From assembly GCA_031255645.1 (NCBI GenBank), contig JAIRSC010000035.1:1-38305 (forward strand): 38,305 nt of DNA, written 5' to 3'. This document shows, piece by piece, positions 26,499 through 35,270 of the stretch. The stretch is from Treponema sp. (GTDB lineage: Bacteria; Spirochaetota; Spirochaetia; Treponematales; Breznakiellaceae). Position 1 is the first letter of the stretch, and each line of letters opens with the position of its first letter. The notes under the pieces were generated by a model. The model was not told where the DNA came from. It did not search any database and worked only from the letters and a program-made list of their open reading frames with translations. A program made the translations under genes and the position numbers.

Positions 26499-29060
26499 AT
26501 GCAGGCCGTAAAGCGTTTTAACCAAAAAGTGATTCTCGCCCTTCGCGCGGAGATAGAAGATTCGGGCGGCAACGAGGTTTTTGCCCTGGGCTTTTGCGAC
26601 GGCAAGGGGCTTGTGGACGACATAAAGATTCTCGCCCGGGGAAACGAAGGTTCGGTCCTCGCGATACGGAAATTTTTTGACGAAGGCTTCGCCGGGGAAG
26701 GATCGGAAGAAGAATCCCGTTCCGCCGACGTGTTTATCCACAACCATCCTTCGGGTTTCCTTACGCCCAGCGACAACGATCTTTCCGTTTCGGCCAGGGC
26801 CGCGGAATCCGGCGTAGGCGCGTACATCGTCGATAACGCGGTTTCCCGGGTCTATGTCGTGGCCGAGCCGCTTCGAAAACGGAAGCGGGAACCGCTTGAC
26901 GGGGAAAAACTCTGCGCCGTACTTGAAGAAGGCGGAAAGCTCGCCGCGTCCCTTGCCGTCTACGAACGGCGGGATTCCCAGCTTGCCCTGATCCGGCTTG
27001 TCGCCGGGGCTTTTAACGACGACGGCGTCGCCGCCGCCGAAGCCGGAACCGGGGTAGGGAAGTCCTTTGCCTACCTCCTTCCCGCGATTGAGTTTGCCCT
27101 GGGAAACAACGAGCGTATCGTCGTTTCCACCGCGACCATCACCCTGCAACAGCAGCTTTTTGAAAAAGACATCCCCCTTGTCGCGGGGAGCCTTGGCAAA
27201 AAGGTAAAGGCGGTTCTCGTAAAGGGCCGGGGGAATTACCTGTGCCGCCGCCGGCTTTCGGAAACCCTAATCGAACCCCCCCTGGACGATCTTGAATACG
27301 ACGAGCTTCGTTCCATTACCGCCTGGGCCGAAACAAGCGAAAGCGGCAGCCGTTCGGAATTGAGCTTTCTTCCCCGGGAAGGCGTCTGGTCGCGGATATG
27401 TTCGGAGGCGGATACCTGCATGGGGATGCGCTGTCCTGAACGGGAACGCTGCTTTTTTCTGCGCCTCCGCCGGGAATGCGCCGACGCCCGTATTCTCGTG
27501 GTAAACCATCACCTGCTTTTTGCCGACCTTGCCGCCCGCTACGAAGGCGCCGGCTATGAAAACGCCGTCGTGCTGCCCCCCTATACGCGGGTCATTGTGG
27601 ACGAGGCCCACAACATTGAAAGCGCCGCCACCTCGTTTTTTTCGCGGGAATGGAGCCGGCTTGGGGTGGGCCGCGCCCTCGGCCGGCTTTACCGGAAACG
27701 GCGGAACCGGGAATCGGGGCTTCTCCCGAGGCTTGCCGATTTGACGCCTTTGCCAAAGCCGGGCGGCGGAACGGCCGGTCTTGACAGGAAGATCCCGGAG
27801 GCCCTCGCGCGGGTTCGGGAACTGGCGGAACAGGCCGACGAGACGGCTCTTTCCATCTGCGCCGAAGACGGCGTATACCGCTTCGCGCCCGGCAAAGCCG
27901 AAGCCGCCGAGGCGCTGCTCTTCCCGGTTTTGCTGGAATTGCGGCAGGCCATAGCCCTTCTTGCCGGAAAGGTCAGGGACATGGTTGGCGCGGCGGAAGC
28001 GGCGCACGGCGAAGAGCCGGCGGGGAGCGGCGGCGAAACCCGGGAAGAGCCGGTGCTGTGGGAAGTAAAAGCCGTCGTCCGGCGGCTTGAGGCCGTGGGG
28101 GCCGTCTGCGCTTCGTTTCTTGAATACCGCGAAAACCCCTCCGAGGTGTTCTGGATTGAAAAGCAGGGCGGGAAGGACGGCCCGGCGGAAGGGCGGTTCC
28201 AGTCAAACCGCTGGGCCGTTTTCAGCGCGACTCCGGTCGATGTGGCGCCCCTGCTGAGCGACGCGCTTTTCGAGGCCAACAAAACCGTCGTCTGTCTTTC
28301 GGCGACTCTTACCATTCCCGGCGCTTCCGGCGCCGCTTCTTTCGCGTACTGGGCGGGCCGCTGCGGGGCCGCCCTTGGCAAACGGGAACCGGTAACCGGG
28401 GTTTTCCCGTCGCCGTTTCCCTACGCGAAGCGGACCCTCCTTGCCGCGCCCCGGGACGCCCCGTCTCCGGAACTGCCCGGGTATCAGGACTTTATCAACC
28501 GCGCCGCGCTTGGTCTTGCCGGGGTTTCAGGCGGCTCGGCGCTTATCCTTTTTACCTCGTTTAAATCCCTGCAAAGCGCCTATCAGACTTCCGCGCCGGC
28601 GCTGGAAGCCCAGGGGATACGCTGCCTGAAGCAGGGCGACGACGACAGGAGCAGGCTTCTCGCCGAATTTCTGGCGGATACCGGCAGCGTACTTTTTGCC
28701 ACGGATTCTTTCTGGGAGGGCGTGGACGCTCCGGGCGACACCCTGCGGCTGGTTATCCTGTGCCGGCTGCCCTTCAGGACGCCGAAGGATCCGGTGTTCG
28801 AAGCCCGGCGGGAGCGTCTTGAGCGGAACGGGGCCAGCGCCTTTATGGAGCTTGCCCTTCCCGACGCGGTGATGAAGTTCAAACAGGGTTTCGGCCGCCT
28901 TATGCGCCGTTCAAGCGATCACGGCGCGGTGGTCGTACTCGACAGCCGCATACTCCGCAAATTCTACGGCCGGGCCTTTTTGGCCGCCCTGCCGGAAACA
29001 AGGACGAGCTTCAGGGAATACGATTCCGTGCTTCGCGATCTGGAAGATTTTCTGTTCTAG
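26499..29060 (+). CDS. RadC-like JAB/MPN domain fused to DinG-type (XPD-like) helicase
   Basis: N-terminal IHNHPSGFLTPSDND (H-x-H-x7-S-x2-D); helicase AEAGTGVGKSFAYLLPA, four Cys in CMGMRCPERERCFFLRLRREC, VDEAHNIE, CLSATL, ATDSFWEGVDAPGD, QGFGRLMRRSSD. Confidence 0.92.
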   Translation: MQAVKRFNQKVILALRAEIEDSGGNEVFALGFCDGKGLVDDIKILARGNEGSVLAIRKFFDEGFAGEGSEEESRSADVFIHNHPSGFLTPSDNDLSVSARAAESGVGAYIVDNAVSRVYVVAEPLRKRKREPLDGEKLCAVLEEGGKLAASLAVYERRDSQLALIRLVAGAFNDDGVAAAEAGTGVGKSFAYLLPAIEFALGNNERIVVSTATITLQQQLFEKDIPLVAGSLGKKVKAVLVKGRGNYLCRRRLSETLIEPPLDDLEYDELRSITAWAETSESGSRSELSFLPREGVWSRICSEADTCMGMRCPERERCFFLRLRRECADARILVVNHHLLFADLAARYEGAGYENAVVLPPYTRVIVDEAHNIESAATSFFSREWSRLGVGRALGRLYRKRRNRESGLLPRLADLTPLPKPGGGTAGLDRKIPEALARVRELAEQADETALSICAEDGVYRFAPGKAEAAEALLFPVLLELRQAIALLAGKVRDMVGAAEAAHGEEPAGSGGETREEPVLWEVKAVVRRLEAVGAVCASFLEYRENPSEVFWIEKQGGKDGPAEGRFQSNRWAVFSATPVDVAPLLSDALFEANKTVVCLSATLTIPGASGAASFAYWAGRCGAALGKREPVTGVFPSPFPYAKRTLLAAPRDAPSPELPGYQDFINRAALGLAGVSGGSALILFTSFKSLQSAYQTSAPALEAQGIRCLKQGDDDRSRLLAEFLADTGSVLFATDSFWEGVDAPGDTLRLVILCRLPFRTPKDPVFEARRERLERNGASAFMELALPDAVMKFKQGFGRLMRRSSDHGAVVVLDSRILRKFYGRAFLAALPETRTSFREYDSVLRDLEDFLF

Positions 29061-29093
29061 GGTTCTGACAAAATCAAATAACCTAATGCCGGC

Positions 29094-29250
29094 AAAACCC
29101 ACGTCGCTTATTATCGAGGCAGGCACACGAAAAAGTTTGGGGGCCTGTCCGCGAAAACCTGCCCCGGAACAAGTTCGGGTCAGTTTTTGCGGCCACCCCG
29201 CGCTACTTTTTCGTGGGTGTGCCTACCGGAATCCCGGCGACGTGGCTTTT
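29094..29250. repeat. Long imperfect palindrome (about 157 bp)
   Basis: AAAACCCACGTCG 29094-29106 / CGACGTGGCTTTT 29238-29250; AGGCACACGAAAAAGT 29121-29136 / ACTTTTTCGTGGGTGTGCCT 29205-29224; central CCCGGAAC-AA-GTTCGGG. Confidence 0.85.
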
Positions 29251-29263
29251 ACTGACGACAGGG

Positions 29264-29363
29264 GGACGCCTTTGCATCATGGACTGCGAAATAGCACAGC
29301 GCCCGTTATATTCTCCGGGCGCTGTGTGTTAACCCACTGCCCATAGTGCTTGCAAAGGCGTCC
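29264..29363. repeat. Second palindrome (about 100 bp) with perfect outer arms and nested hairpin
   Basis: GGACGCCTTTGCA 29264-29276 / TGCAAAGGCGTCC 29351-29363; inner CACAGCGCCCG 29295-29305 / CGGGCGCTGTG 29316-29326. Confidence 0.9.
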
Positions 29364-29369
29364 ACCCGT

Positions 29370-31361
29370 TCAAAACACGGGCGCCGCGACAGCATGACCG
29401 GTTACCGTGGTTCCCAGATACAAAAGAGCGCCCCGGGTCTCCGCGTTGGATGTATCCACCTCGCAGCTTAGGGCGATCTCTCCGCCGGCGCCCCGTTTAA
29501 CCGCCTCCGCGTAGGCGCCGGCCCTGGCCTCGGCGGCGGCAAAGTCTTCCGCCTCCGCCAGGGTTTTGAAGACACGGTTCCCGCTGAACCCAAAAACCGT
29601 ATACGAATCGAGCCCGCTGAAGCTGTAGTTGGGACGAACCTTCACCGGGTAGGAAACATAGATCTTGCCGACCACCGCTCCAAGGGCGTTGGCCACCTCG
29701 AAATGTTCGGGGATAACGGCCCTGGTCCCCAGGAGTTTCGCCACGTCCGCCAAAAATATACGGACAGGCGCGCCGATACCCACCAGCGCGAAATCCGTTT
29801 TATAAGCCAGGGATACGATACCCCCGGCGGGTTCGTAGCCTTGCAGGATAAACCGCTCCATGTCCCCGCCCATCTCCCTATACCGCCTGTCCTGGTTTTC
29901 AAGGAGGAGCTTTACAATGTTGAGGTAGAGTTTCCGTTTAACCTCGTCGTAGATCCTGTCGCAGAGATCTTCCACGGATATGCCCAGGTTATACGCCGCA
30001 TAGCGCGCTCCCAGAAGGGCGGCTTCCCCGGAGTACGCGGAAAAATCACCCCTGATATGCATAATATCCGTTGGCGTAAGGCCGCAGATCTGCACCACCC
30101 CCTCCCTGACGAGCCGGGAAACCCGGAGGTTGTAGATATCCGTAGCGGCGGCGGCCGCGGCGTCCCGAAGTATCAACGGCCCCTTTCGCAGGGCTTCGCA
30201 AAACCGCTTTTCCCGCTCCGTGTAGCGTTCCTCGTCTCCAATATCCCGGACAAGCAGATAATGTTCGTGCAGATACAGATCGTGGGGAACCGGGCTGTCC
30301 ATCAGCTTTCGCAGGCCGGCGACAACGGAGGGATACGCCGCCCCCGCCACACAGAGGGGAACGACCCGGTAATCTTCCAGAACGATCCGGGTCTCGTTGT
30401 AATGGACCGCGCTGTCTCCGCCCAGGCCGAAGGTCTTGATAGAGAAGCCCTGAACGAAGGTCCGCCATTTGCCGACGCTGACGCCCTCTTCCGCTTTAAC
30501 CGGGACGGCGTCCTTTACCAGGGCCATATCGGTGGTGGTTCCGCCCATGTCTATGATCACGCAGTTTGGCGTTTTTGAAAGCCAGATTCCCCCGGCAATG
30601 CTGGCCGCCGGACCGCAGAGCAGGGTTTCTACCGGCCGCAGGGCGGCGAATTCTTCCGACATAAGGGTCCCGTCGCTGCGGACAATCACCACCGCGGCCT
30701 TTATATCCCGCTCCGCCATGGCTTTTTTTATGGCGTCCAGAAATTCCCCAATCACCGGAAAAAGCTGCGCGTTTATAAGGACGCCCGACGCCCGCTGGAG
30801 GCAGTTAAGCCCGGAGAAAAGCTCGTGGCCGCAGACCACCGGTATATCGTAGACGCGCTGAAACAGTTCCTTTGCCTTTTTTTCCAGGACCGCGTTGTTT
30901 TTCATGGCGTATATTTCCAGAATCCCCGCGCCGTCCAGATGATCAAACCGCGCTTTTATGCCGGCCTTATAAAGCTCCCAGTCGGGTTCCCGTTCAATCT
31001 CCCCCGAAAACGCGGCGTAGCTCTCCTGTATGTAGATATCTTCCGCCGGCGGAAGCCCGTACTTCCCGCCAAACTCGTTGATAACCTTTTCATCTCCCCC
31101 CAGGAAGACGAGTTTGGCCCGGCCTCCCTTGCCCTCGATACAGGCGTTGGTGGCCAGGGTTGTGGAAAGGGCGATTAGTTCCGCCGATCCAAGGAGTTCC
31201 GGGGGAAGTTTGTCCAGGGCTTCCAGAATACCGAGGGATAAATCCTGTCTGGTGGTAAGGGCTTTGGCGGCGCCGAGGATCTTTTGTTCCTCAAAGTCGT
31301 AAATTACCGCGTCGGTATACGTCCCGCCGGTATCGACGCCGATTCCTGTTCCGCGGCCCAT
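29370..31361 (-). CDS. Hydantoinase/oxoprolinase family protein (HyuA-like)
   Basis: GIGVDTGGTYTDAVIYD, STTLATNACIEGKGGRAKLVFLG, LLCGPAASIAGGIWLSKTPNCVIIDMGGTTTDMALV. Confidence 0.88.
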   Translation of the reverse strand: MGRGTGIGVDTGGTYTDAVIYDFEEQKILGAAKALTTRQDLSLGILEALDKLPPELLGSAELIALSTTLATNACIEGKGGRAKLVFLGGDEKVINEFGGKYGLPPAEDIYIQESYAAFSGEIEREPDWELYKAGIKARFDHLDGAGILEIYAMKNNAVLEKKAKELFQRVYDIPVVCGHELFSGLNCLQRASGVLINAQLFPVIGEFLDAIKKAMAERDIKAAVVIVRSDGTLMSEEFAALRPVETLLCGPAASIAGGIWLSKTPNCVIIDMGGTTTDMALVKDAVPVKAEEGVSVGKWRTFVQGFSIKTFGLGGDSAVHYNETRIVLEDYRVVPLCVAGAAYPSVVAGLRKLMDSPVPHDLYLHEHYLLVRDIGDEERYTEREKRFCEALRKGPLILRDAAAAAATDIYNLRVSRLVREGVVQICGLTPTDIMHIRGDFSAYSGEAALLGARYAAYNLGISVEDLCDRIYDEVKRKLYLNIVKLLLENQDRRYREMGGDMERFILQGYEPAGGIVSLAYKTDFALVGIGAPVRIFLADVAKLLGTRAVIPEHFEVANALGAVVGKIYVSYPVKVRPNYSFSGLDSYTVFGFSGNRVFKTLAEAEDFAAAEARAGAYAEAVKRGAGGEIALSCEVDTSNAETRGALLYLGTTVTGHAVAAPVF

Positions 31362-31390
31362 GGCTAACTATAGTCCCCGTATTATACAAT

Positions 31391-31435
31391 GTCCACACCG
31401 CGCCCCGCGCACAGTCAATCGGTTTTGGAACGGGC
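31391..31435. repeat. Diverged copy of the 25296-25348 palindromic element
   Basis: GCGCACAGTCAATCGGTTTTGGAACGGGC (31407-31435) matches 25320-25348 at 25 of 29 positions; flanking gtccacaccg resembles the left arm. Confidence 0.75.
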
Positions 31436-31482
31436 CCGGCATCCTTCTCTTTTGCCCTTGTTCCGTATATACTCTTAGTATA

Positions 31483-32418
31483 ATGAAAATAAATCGTAAC
31501 CTAAAATACGCGCTGGTACTTTCGGGCGGCGGAGCGCGGGGCCTTGTGCATATCGGGGCGCTTTCCGCCCTGGAAAAAGAGGGATATCCGCTTCCCTCGC
31601 TTGTCGTGGGCTGTTCGATGGGGGCCATCATCGGCGGTCTTTACGCCGCCGGAGAGAACATGGACTATATAAAACAATTCGTGCTTGAAGAACTCGACGT
31701 GTCCGACTTTATGGAAGGCCCCGGATTCAAGATCAACGGGCCGCTTGGAAAGTTCCTGCTTACCGGGCAGTTTATCGGGAATTTCGCCGTTAAGCCGGGC
31801 ATCGATCCCGGCGACAAGGTCCTGCGCCTGATCGAAAAATTTGTCGGGGACAAGCGTATCGAGGATTGTTCGATTCCCTTTATATGCAACGCCGTCGATC
31901 TTGTTTCGGGCCGGGAAGTAAAGCTCGATTCGGGCCCGCTTGCCAGGGCCATACGGGCGTCGATGTCTTTCCCCGCTTTTTTCGAGCCGGTCGCGGAGGA
32001 CGGCCGGTATCTGGTGGACGGCGGCGTCGCGAACAACGTGCCTGTCGGAATGGCCCGGGAGGCCGGCAGGGCTCTGGGAATCTCCCGGATTCTGGCTGTC
32101 AACACCGAAGGGAAATGGCAGGAAGAGTCCGTCTATAAAACCGGCGTTAACGTTGTACTGCGCTGCTTTGACATGCTGACCCGCGCCGTCGAAGTCCATC
32201 AGCCCCGGGCCGATCTGGAAATCCGGGCCGCGGACAGTACCAGCGTGTTTGACTTTGACCGGAAAAGGGAATTGATCGCCCTTGGAGAGGCGGCGGTACA
32301 GCAAAGCGCCGGGGAGCTTCGCGGCTTTTTCGGTTCAGGCCTGTTTGCCCGCCGTATCCGAAAAACGAAAAAAACCTGCGGTATTTGCATCGAGAGGAAA
32401 TATGCGGAGGCTGGCTAG
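31483..32418 (+). CDS. Patatin-like phospholipase (RssA-like)
   Basis: [28 protein letters not shown] (GxSxG), [11 protein letters not shown] (DGG). Confidence 0.93.
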   Translation: MKINRNLKYALVLSGGGARGLVHIGALSALEKEGYPLPSLVVGCSMGAIIGGLYAAGENMDYIKQFVLEELDVSDFMEGPGFKINGPLGKFLLTGQFIGNFAVKPGIDPGDKVLRLIEKFVGDKRIEDCSIPFICNAVDLVSGREVKLDSGPLARAIRASMSFPAFFEPVAEDGRYLVDGGVANNVPVGMAREAGRALGISRILAVNTEGKWQEESVYKTGVNVVLRCFDMLTRAVEVHQPRADLEIRAADSTSVFDFDRKRELIALGEAAVQQSAGELRGFFGSGLFARRIRKTKKTCGICIERKYAEAG

Positions 32419-33319
32419 AAACGTTGAGATCCTCGTAGAATCCTACAACACATACGGTTTTGTAAACCCCGCCGGAGAGGCGAACCTTCCTTCGCGGAAA
32501 AGCGTGGAAGCCATACTCCGGGAACTCGGCGAGCTTATGTTTCCGGGTTTTGGGGAAATGGAAGAACTGGACAAAAGCAGCCTGGCCCTGGTCGCCACGG
32601 AACGGGCGAACAGGGCCGCGAGAAATCTTGTCCGGGAGGTGGAAAAGAGCGTCGCCTTCGCGATCCGCAAAGACCGGAACGGCGATTTGAAGGACTGGAA
32701 AGGCTGCCACGCGGCGGCCTCTCTTTTGGTCGACGATTTTTTTGACGAACTGCCCGCGATAAGGGAGCTTCTTAGATTCGACGTGGAGGCGGCGTTCAAC
32801 GGCGATCCCGCCGCAAAAAGTACCGAAGAGGTTATTCTCTCGTATCCGGGACTGGAAGCGATTATGGTTCACAGGCTGGCCCATTTTTTCTGGGCGAGGG
32901 AAGTTCCCCTGATTCCCCGGATTATGAGCGAGCTTGTCCACAGTAAAACCGGCATAGACATACATCCCGGCGCGAAAATCGGCGAATCGTTTTTTATCGA
33001 CCACGGGACGGGGGTCGTTATTGGGGAAACCTGCGTTATCGGGAACAGGGTCAAACTGTACCAGGGCGTTACCCTGGGCGCCCTTTCCGTGCGGAAAGAA
33101 GACGTGGCAAAAAAGCGCCATCCGACAATCGAAGACAACGTTACCATTTATTCCGGCGCGACGATTCTCGGCGGCGATACCGTTATCGGCGGGGATTCGA
33201 TTATCGGGGGCAACGTGTGGATTACCGAATCCGTTCCCCCCGGAAGCAGGGTCTACCTTCACGGCCGGGATCAGGTTGTGGAAGATGCACAATTCGCTTC
33301 GCGAAACTCCGCGCCTTAG
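32402..33319 (+). CDS. cysE: Serine O-acetyltransferase (EpsC/CysE-like)
   Basis: Hexapeptide repeats [71 protein letters not shown]. Start 32402 after gaggaaat. Confidence 0.92.
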   Translation: MRRLARNVEILVESYNTYGFVNPAGEANLPSRKSVEAILRELGELMFPGFGEMEELDKSSLALVATERANRAARNLVREVEKSVAFAIRKDRNGDLKDWKGCHAAASLLVDDFFDELPAIRELLRFDVEAAFNGDPAAKSTEEVILSYPGLEAIMVHRLAHFFWAREVPLIPRIMSELVHSKTGIDIHPGAKIGESFFIDHGTGVVIGETCVIGNRVKLYQGVTLGALSVRKEDVAKKRHPTIEDNVTIYSGATILGGDTVIGGDSIIGGNVWITESVPPGSRVYLHGRDQVVEDAQFASRNSAP

Positions 33320-33385
33320 TTCCGTCGACCGGTAAAGGCGGCGGATCCTTTGCAAAATAACGGAAATTATGATAGAACTCCGTAT

Positions 33386-34381
33386 ATGAACAATATCGTA
33401 TTTACAAAAATCTTCGCGGCGCTTGTCTTGCTCTGCGCCGTCGCCGGTTTTGCCGCCGGCCAAACCGAAGCCGCTTTTAACGACTATTCCCTGAAAGCCC
33501 TTCAGAGCTATGCCTACAAACCCAGCGAGCTGACCATAACCCGTTTTGTCTCCGACACCGGCGGATACTATGCGTTTGATATAACCTACACCAGCATGGG
33601 CCTGACCGTGAGCGCCCGGTTCCGCGTGCCCCAAACCGCCCCGAAGGGCCTTATTCTGATGTTTCGCGGGCACCAGTCCCCGAGGGGCTATTACATCGGT
33701 AAAGGCACGGAAAATATCGGACGGCGTTTTCTGGAAGCCGGCTACGCTGTCGTGGCCCCCGATTTTCTGGGCTTCGCCGCCTCAAGCGCCATCCCCGCTC
33801 CCGTCCAGGCCCATCAGCTTTACTCGATCATCAATGCCGTTGAATTGTACCTGAGCATGGAAAAGCCCGTATTCAGGTTTGCCCCCGGCGTAACCGTCAG
33901 CGCCGCCGCCCGCGCCGCTTTGCCCGCGGCCTTCAGCAAATTCGGCGTATGGGGCCACAGTAACGGCGGCCAGGTTGCCATCCACTTCCTGGAAATGGTC
34001 AAAAAACCCATCCCCGCGATTCTCTGGGCCCCGGTTACGCTGGACTACCCGGACAACGTAGCCCACTACGGACGCAACGCTTCCTGGGCCGAAGCTTTTA
34101 AGGCGAGCCACGCCGCCGCCGATTTCGCCCTTCGCGGTTATCTGGGTAACATCGCTCCCGGTACGCCGATTCTGCTGGAACAGGGTACGGCGGACATCTC
34201 CGTTCCCAAAAGCTGGAGTGATAATTTTGCCGCCGCGATTGCCGCGGAAAACGCCAGGCGGAGCGCCGCCGGCAAAATCGCGCTGGACTACCGGTCTTAC
34301 GAGGGCGCCAATCACGATCTGGAACCCCACCTGCGCAGTGTCTGGGCCAGGGATGTCGCTTTCTGGGTACGGCATTTATAG
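33386..34381 (+). CDS. Secreted alpha/beta-hydrolase
   Basis: Signal peptide MNNIVFTKIFAALVLLCAVAGFAAG; GHSNGGQVAIHF nucleophile elbow; C-terminal GANHDLEPH. Confidence 0.82.
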   Translation: MNNIVFTKIFAALVLLCAVAGFAAGQTEAAFNDYSLKALQSYAYKPSELTITRFVSDTGGYYAFDITYTSMGLTVSARFRVPQTAPKGLILMFRGHQSPRGYYIGKGTENIGRRFLEAGYAVVAPDFLGFAASSAIPAPVQAHQLYSIINAVELYLSMEKPVFRFAPGVTVSAAARAALPAAFSKFGVWGHSNGGQVAIHFLEMVKKPIPAILWAPVTLDYPDNVAHYGRNASWAEAFKASHAAADFALRGYLGNIAPGTPILLEQGTADISVPKSWSDNFAAAIAAENARRSAAGKIALDYRSYEGANHDLEPHLRSVWARDVAFWVRHL

Positions 34382-34383
34382 GG

Positions 34384-35067
34384 ATGATCGCCAAAACCGG
34401 GAAACTCCCGATGATACTGGTATTGACGGCGATTCTGACGGCGGTCCCGGATGCCGGAGCGGAACCGCCGCTGCGGCTGGAAGCGCCGTTTTTTTGTCAG
34501 GCGCCCACGGCGAACTGGGGGGATCCCCGGCAGCAGGACGGCTGCGAGGAGGCCGCGATTTTGATGGCCCACCTGTGGCTCAGCGGTTCCGGCGCGGAAA
34601 CCACGATGACAGCCGCCGAGGCGGAAGCGGAGATTATCGCCATTTCCGAATGGGAAAAAGCGCGTTATGGTTTTTATGAGGACAGGTCGCTTGCCGATAC
34701 CGCGGCGCTTTTTGAGGAATACTACGGTCATAAAAACTGGGAAATCAAAAAAAACGTTACGGCGGCCGGCATCAAGGCGGAACTTGCCGCGGGCAATCTG
34801 GTCATCGTACCGGCGAACGGACAGCTTTTGGGCAACCCCTACTTCAGCTCTCCGGGCCCCGTAACCCACATGCTGGTTATTGTGGGCTACGATGAAAACG
34901 ACGGCGTTTTCCTCACCAACGACCCCGGCACCCGCCGCGGCCGATCCTTTCCCTATCCCTACGAACGCCTTGTCGCCGCCATCTACGATTATCCTACCGG
35001 CCGCCGCCACGTCCCCTACAAAAAGACCGCCCCGGTGATGCTTGTGATCCGCCCCGGCCAGCCCTAG
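34384..35067 (+). CDS. Secreted C39-like cysteine peptidase domain protein
   Basis: EAPFFCQAPTANWGDPRQQDGCEEAAILMA (Q...C motif), HMLVIVGYDENDGVFLTNDPG. Confidence 0.82.
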   Translation: MIAKTGKLPMILVLTAILTAVPDAGAEPPLRLEAPFFCQAPTANWGDPRQQDGCEEAAILMAHLWLSGSGAETTMTAAEAEAEIIAISEWEKARYGFYEDRSLADTAALFEEYYGHKNWEIKKNVTAAGIKAELAAGNLVIVPANGQLLGNPYFSSPGPVTHMLVIVGYDENDGVFLTNDPGTRRGRSFPYPYERLVAAIYDYPTGRRHVPYKKTAPVMLVIRPGQP

Positions 35068-35084
35068 TGTTCTGCCAATTCACA

Positions 35085-35107
35085 GCGCCCGTGTCTTGAA
35101 CGGGCGC
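35085..35107. repeat. Hairpin GCGCCCGT-gtcttga-ACGGGCGC, sharing a 17-mer with 262-278
   Basis: Perfect 8-bp stem; gtgtcttgaacgggcgc identical at 262-278 and 35091-35107. Confidence 0.85.
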
Positions 35108-35145
35108 GCGAAGGCGAAACCGCCGGGGCATGGGCAAGCGAAACC

Positions 35146-35174
35146 TTGTTGTAATCACCGTTTTCCTGTATGAT
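35146..35174 (+). promoter_or_regulatory. Candidate pckG promoter TTGTTG-17-TATGAT
   Basis: TTGTTG 35146-35151, 17-nt spacer, TATGAT 35169-35174. Confidence 0.55.
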
Positions 35175-35183
35175 TAACATAAA

Positions 35184-35257
35184 CGGCGATACCGCCGCTT
35201 GAAATACAGGCAATCCCCGCCCCAAAAGGGCGGGGTATTAAACCCCACTGCGAATGA
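35184..35257 (+). promoter_or_regulatory. Structured 5' leader of pckG with three hairpins
   Basis: CGGCG-ATAC-CGCCG 35184-35197; CCCCGCCC 35215-35222 / GGGCGGGG 35228-35235; GGGGT 35232-35236 / ACCCC 35242-35246; tail ACTGCGAATGA. Confidence 0.65.
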
Positions 35258-35270
35258 AACAGGAGTGATT

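Noticed and set aside
31479-31484. TATAAT -10 box for the patatin gene
   Set aside because: It overlaps the ATG (31483). A start ~7 nt downstream would remove the only usable start codon before [12 protein letters not shown].
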